Shown here: in pieces, positions 63,078-64,000 of the stretch | Position numbering within the stretch: position 1 is the first letter of the stretch | Layout of the letters: each line of letters begins with the position of its first letter | NCBI GenBank assembly: GCA_002281535.1 | Contig: NCGD01000016.1 | Location: 124,001-188,000, forward strand | Direction of reading: 5' to 3' | DNA from: Sphingomonas sp. 28-63-12 | Lineage (GTDB): Bacteria > Pseudomonadota > Alphaproteobacteria > Sphingomonadales > Sphingomonadaceae | Length of the DNA: 64,000 bases | Made by a program: the position numbers and the translations under genes | Notes under the pieces: model-generated | Told to the model about the DNA's origin: nothing | The model's input: the letters and a program-made list of their open reading frames with translations, nothing else | Databases searched by the model: none

Positions 63078-64000
63078 TTAAGCCGCCTTCGCGGCCGCAT
63101 AGGCCCAGTCGAGCCAGGGTCCGAGTGCCACGATATCGGCGGTATCGACGGTCGCGCCGCACCAGATGCGCAGGCCCGGCGGCGCGTCGCGATAGCCCGC
63201 CACGTCGAACGCCGCGCCTTCTTTTTCGAGCGCACCGGCCATTGTCTTGATGAAGGCTTCATCCGACCCTGCGACCGTCAAGCAAACGCTGGTCTTCGAG
63301 CGCGACGCCGGATCGGCGGCGAGATGGCCGAGCCACGAACGGTCTTCAACAATTTTATCGAGTGCTGCGGCATTGGCATCCGAGCGGGCCATCAGCCCGG
63401 CAAGGCCGCCGACGCTTTCCGCCCATTCCAGCGCGAAAATGACGTCTTCCACCGCCAGCATCGACGGGGTGTTGATCGTCTCGCCCTTGAACACGCCCTC
63501 AGCAAGCGCGCCCTTTGATACCAACCGGAAAATCTTCGGCAGCGGCCAGGCGGGGGTGTAGCTGGTCAGCCGCTCGACCGCGCGGGGGCCGAGGATGATC
63601 ACGCCGTGCGCGCCCTCGCCGCCCAGCACCTTTTGCCAGGAGAAGGTCGTCACATCGAGCTTGTCCCACGGCATGCCATAGGCGAACACCGCCGACGTCG
63701 CGTCGTTGACGCTCAGCCCTTCGCGGTCGTCAGCGATCCAGTCGCCATTCGGCACGCGCACGCCACTCGTGGTGCCGTTCCAGGTGAATAGCACGTCGGT
63801 CGACCAATCAACTGCGTGCAGATCGGGCAGCTGGCCATAATCGGCGCGGATCACGGTAGGATCGAGCTTCAGCTGCTTGACCGCATCGGTCACCCAGCCT
63901 TCGCCGAAGCTTTCCCAGGCGAGCGTAGTGACGGGCCGCGCCCCGAGCATCGTCCACATCGCCATTTCATAGGCGCCGGTGTCGGAAGCGGGCACGATGC
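63078..64000 (-). CDS. serC: phosphoserine aminotransferase, 5' part outside the window
   Basis: PLP-dependent transamination of 3-phosphohydroxypyruvate to phosphoserine. Only the C-terminal 307 or so residues are inside the window; the frame is still open at base 64000. Visible are [38 protein letters not shown], the PLP-lysine segment [17 protein letters not shown] and [13 protein letters not shown] near the end, as in the alphaproteobacterial SerC class. It is followed by serA on the same strand with the palindromic repeat between them, giving a serine pathway operon. Confidence 0.94.
   Translation of the reverse strand, partial: IVPASDTGAYEMAMWTMLGARPVTTLAWESFGEGWVTDAVKQLKLDPTVIRADYGQLPDLHAVDWSTDVLFTWNGTTSGVRVPNGDWIADDREGLSVNDATSAVFAYGMPWDKLDVTTFSWQKVLGGEGAHGVIILGPRAVERLTSYTPAWPLPKIFRLVSKGALAEGVFKGETINTPSMLAVEDVIFALEWAESVGGLAGLMARSDANAAALDKIVEDRSWLGHLAADPASRSKTSVCLTVAGSDEAFIKTMAGALEKEGAAFDVAGYRDAPPGLRIWCGATVDTADIVALGPWLDWAYAAAKAA

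Noticed and set aside
61389..63518. A 709-codon plus-strand frame opposite serA and serC
   Set aside because: Both genes underneath are certain, and the antisense protein has only the skewed composition of a GC-frame shadow.

Overview
The window looks like a chromosome segment of a sphingomonad (Alphaproteobacteria, Sphingomonadales). The DNA is GC-rich, and the gene set includes the alphaproteobacterial CtrA regulator SciP, YeaQ-type small membrane proteins, a sphingomonad-type small CRYI protein next to a serine hydrolase, and a fused circularly permuted ATP-grasp/alpha-E protein. This assignment comes from gene content, not from a database search.

Layout. 1-4.7 kb: end of a dTDP-sugar operon (rfbB, rfbA) facing a Kdo operon (kdsD-kdsB-kdsA), i.e. 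surface polysaccharide precursors. 4.8-7.4 kb: an AIM24-like protein and fhs. 7.5-8.9 kb: an AT-rich accessory island with a secreted bulb-type lectin and a membrane-anchored orphan. 9-20.3 kb: ubiA, a TldE/PmbA protease subunit, an inositol-phosphatase-like protein, a di-heme peroxidase lipoprotein, a beta-propeller lipoprotein, a 1129-residue GH18-like/deacetylase/glycosyltransferase fusion, and a YkgJ-type protein.

21.07-31.68 kb: a compact integrated element bounded by a 19-bp direct repeat, the right copy being the 3' end of a tRNA-Ser(GGA) gene. It carries a primase/helicase, a cluster of CGGGACA repeats, HNH endonuclease, large terminase, HK97-type capsid, prohead protease, portal, head-tail connector and a tyrosine integrase, but no recognisable tail, lysis or phage-type repressor gene. 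All its genes are open and most overlap by a few bases. This is the layout expected of a capsid-encoding phage satellite (cf-PICI-like) and is the main discovery candidate. A broken second integrase just outside the left repeat suggests that the tRNA has been used as an integration site before.

31.8-44.6 kb: a cyclophilin with no leader right beside the tRNA, an Mla-type lipid transport operon, a HAD phosphatase, a DUF445 protein, an RND efflux pair, two YeaQ-family proteins around a SIMPL protein, and sciP. 45-58.4 kb: mnmA, a serine hydrolase, PhzF, CDF transporter, pdxH, the ATP-grasp/alpha-E plus transglutaminase pair, a J-domain protein, YihY, fabI, an isolated RAMA-domain protein and aroC. 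58.4-64 kb, minus strand: purA, hisZ, a DUF559 nuclease gene framed by near-perfect 39-40-bp inverted repeats, serA, a palindromic intergenic repeat and the 3' part of serC.

The chromosomal genes mostly serve envelope building (nucleotide sugars, Kdo, polysaccharide synthesis, lipid transport, efflux, fatty acid synthesis) and core metabolism (folate C1, ubiquinone, PLP, chorismate, serine, histidine, AMP).
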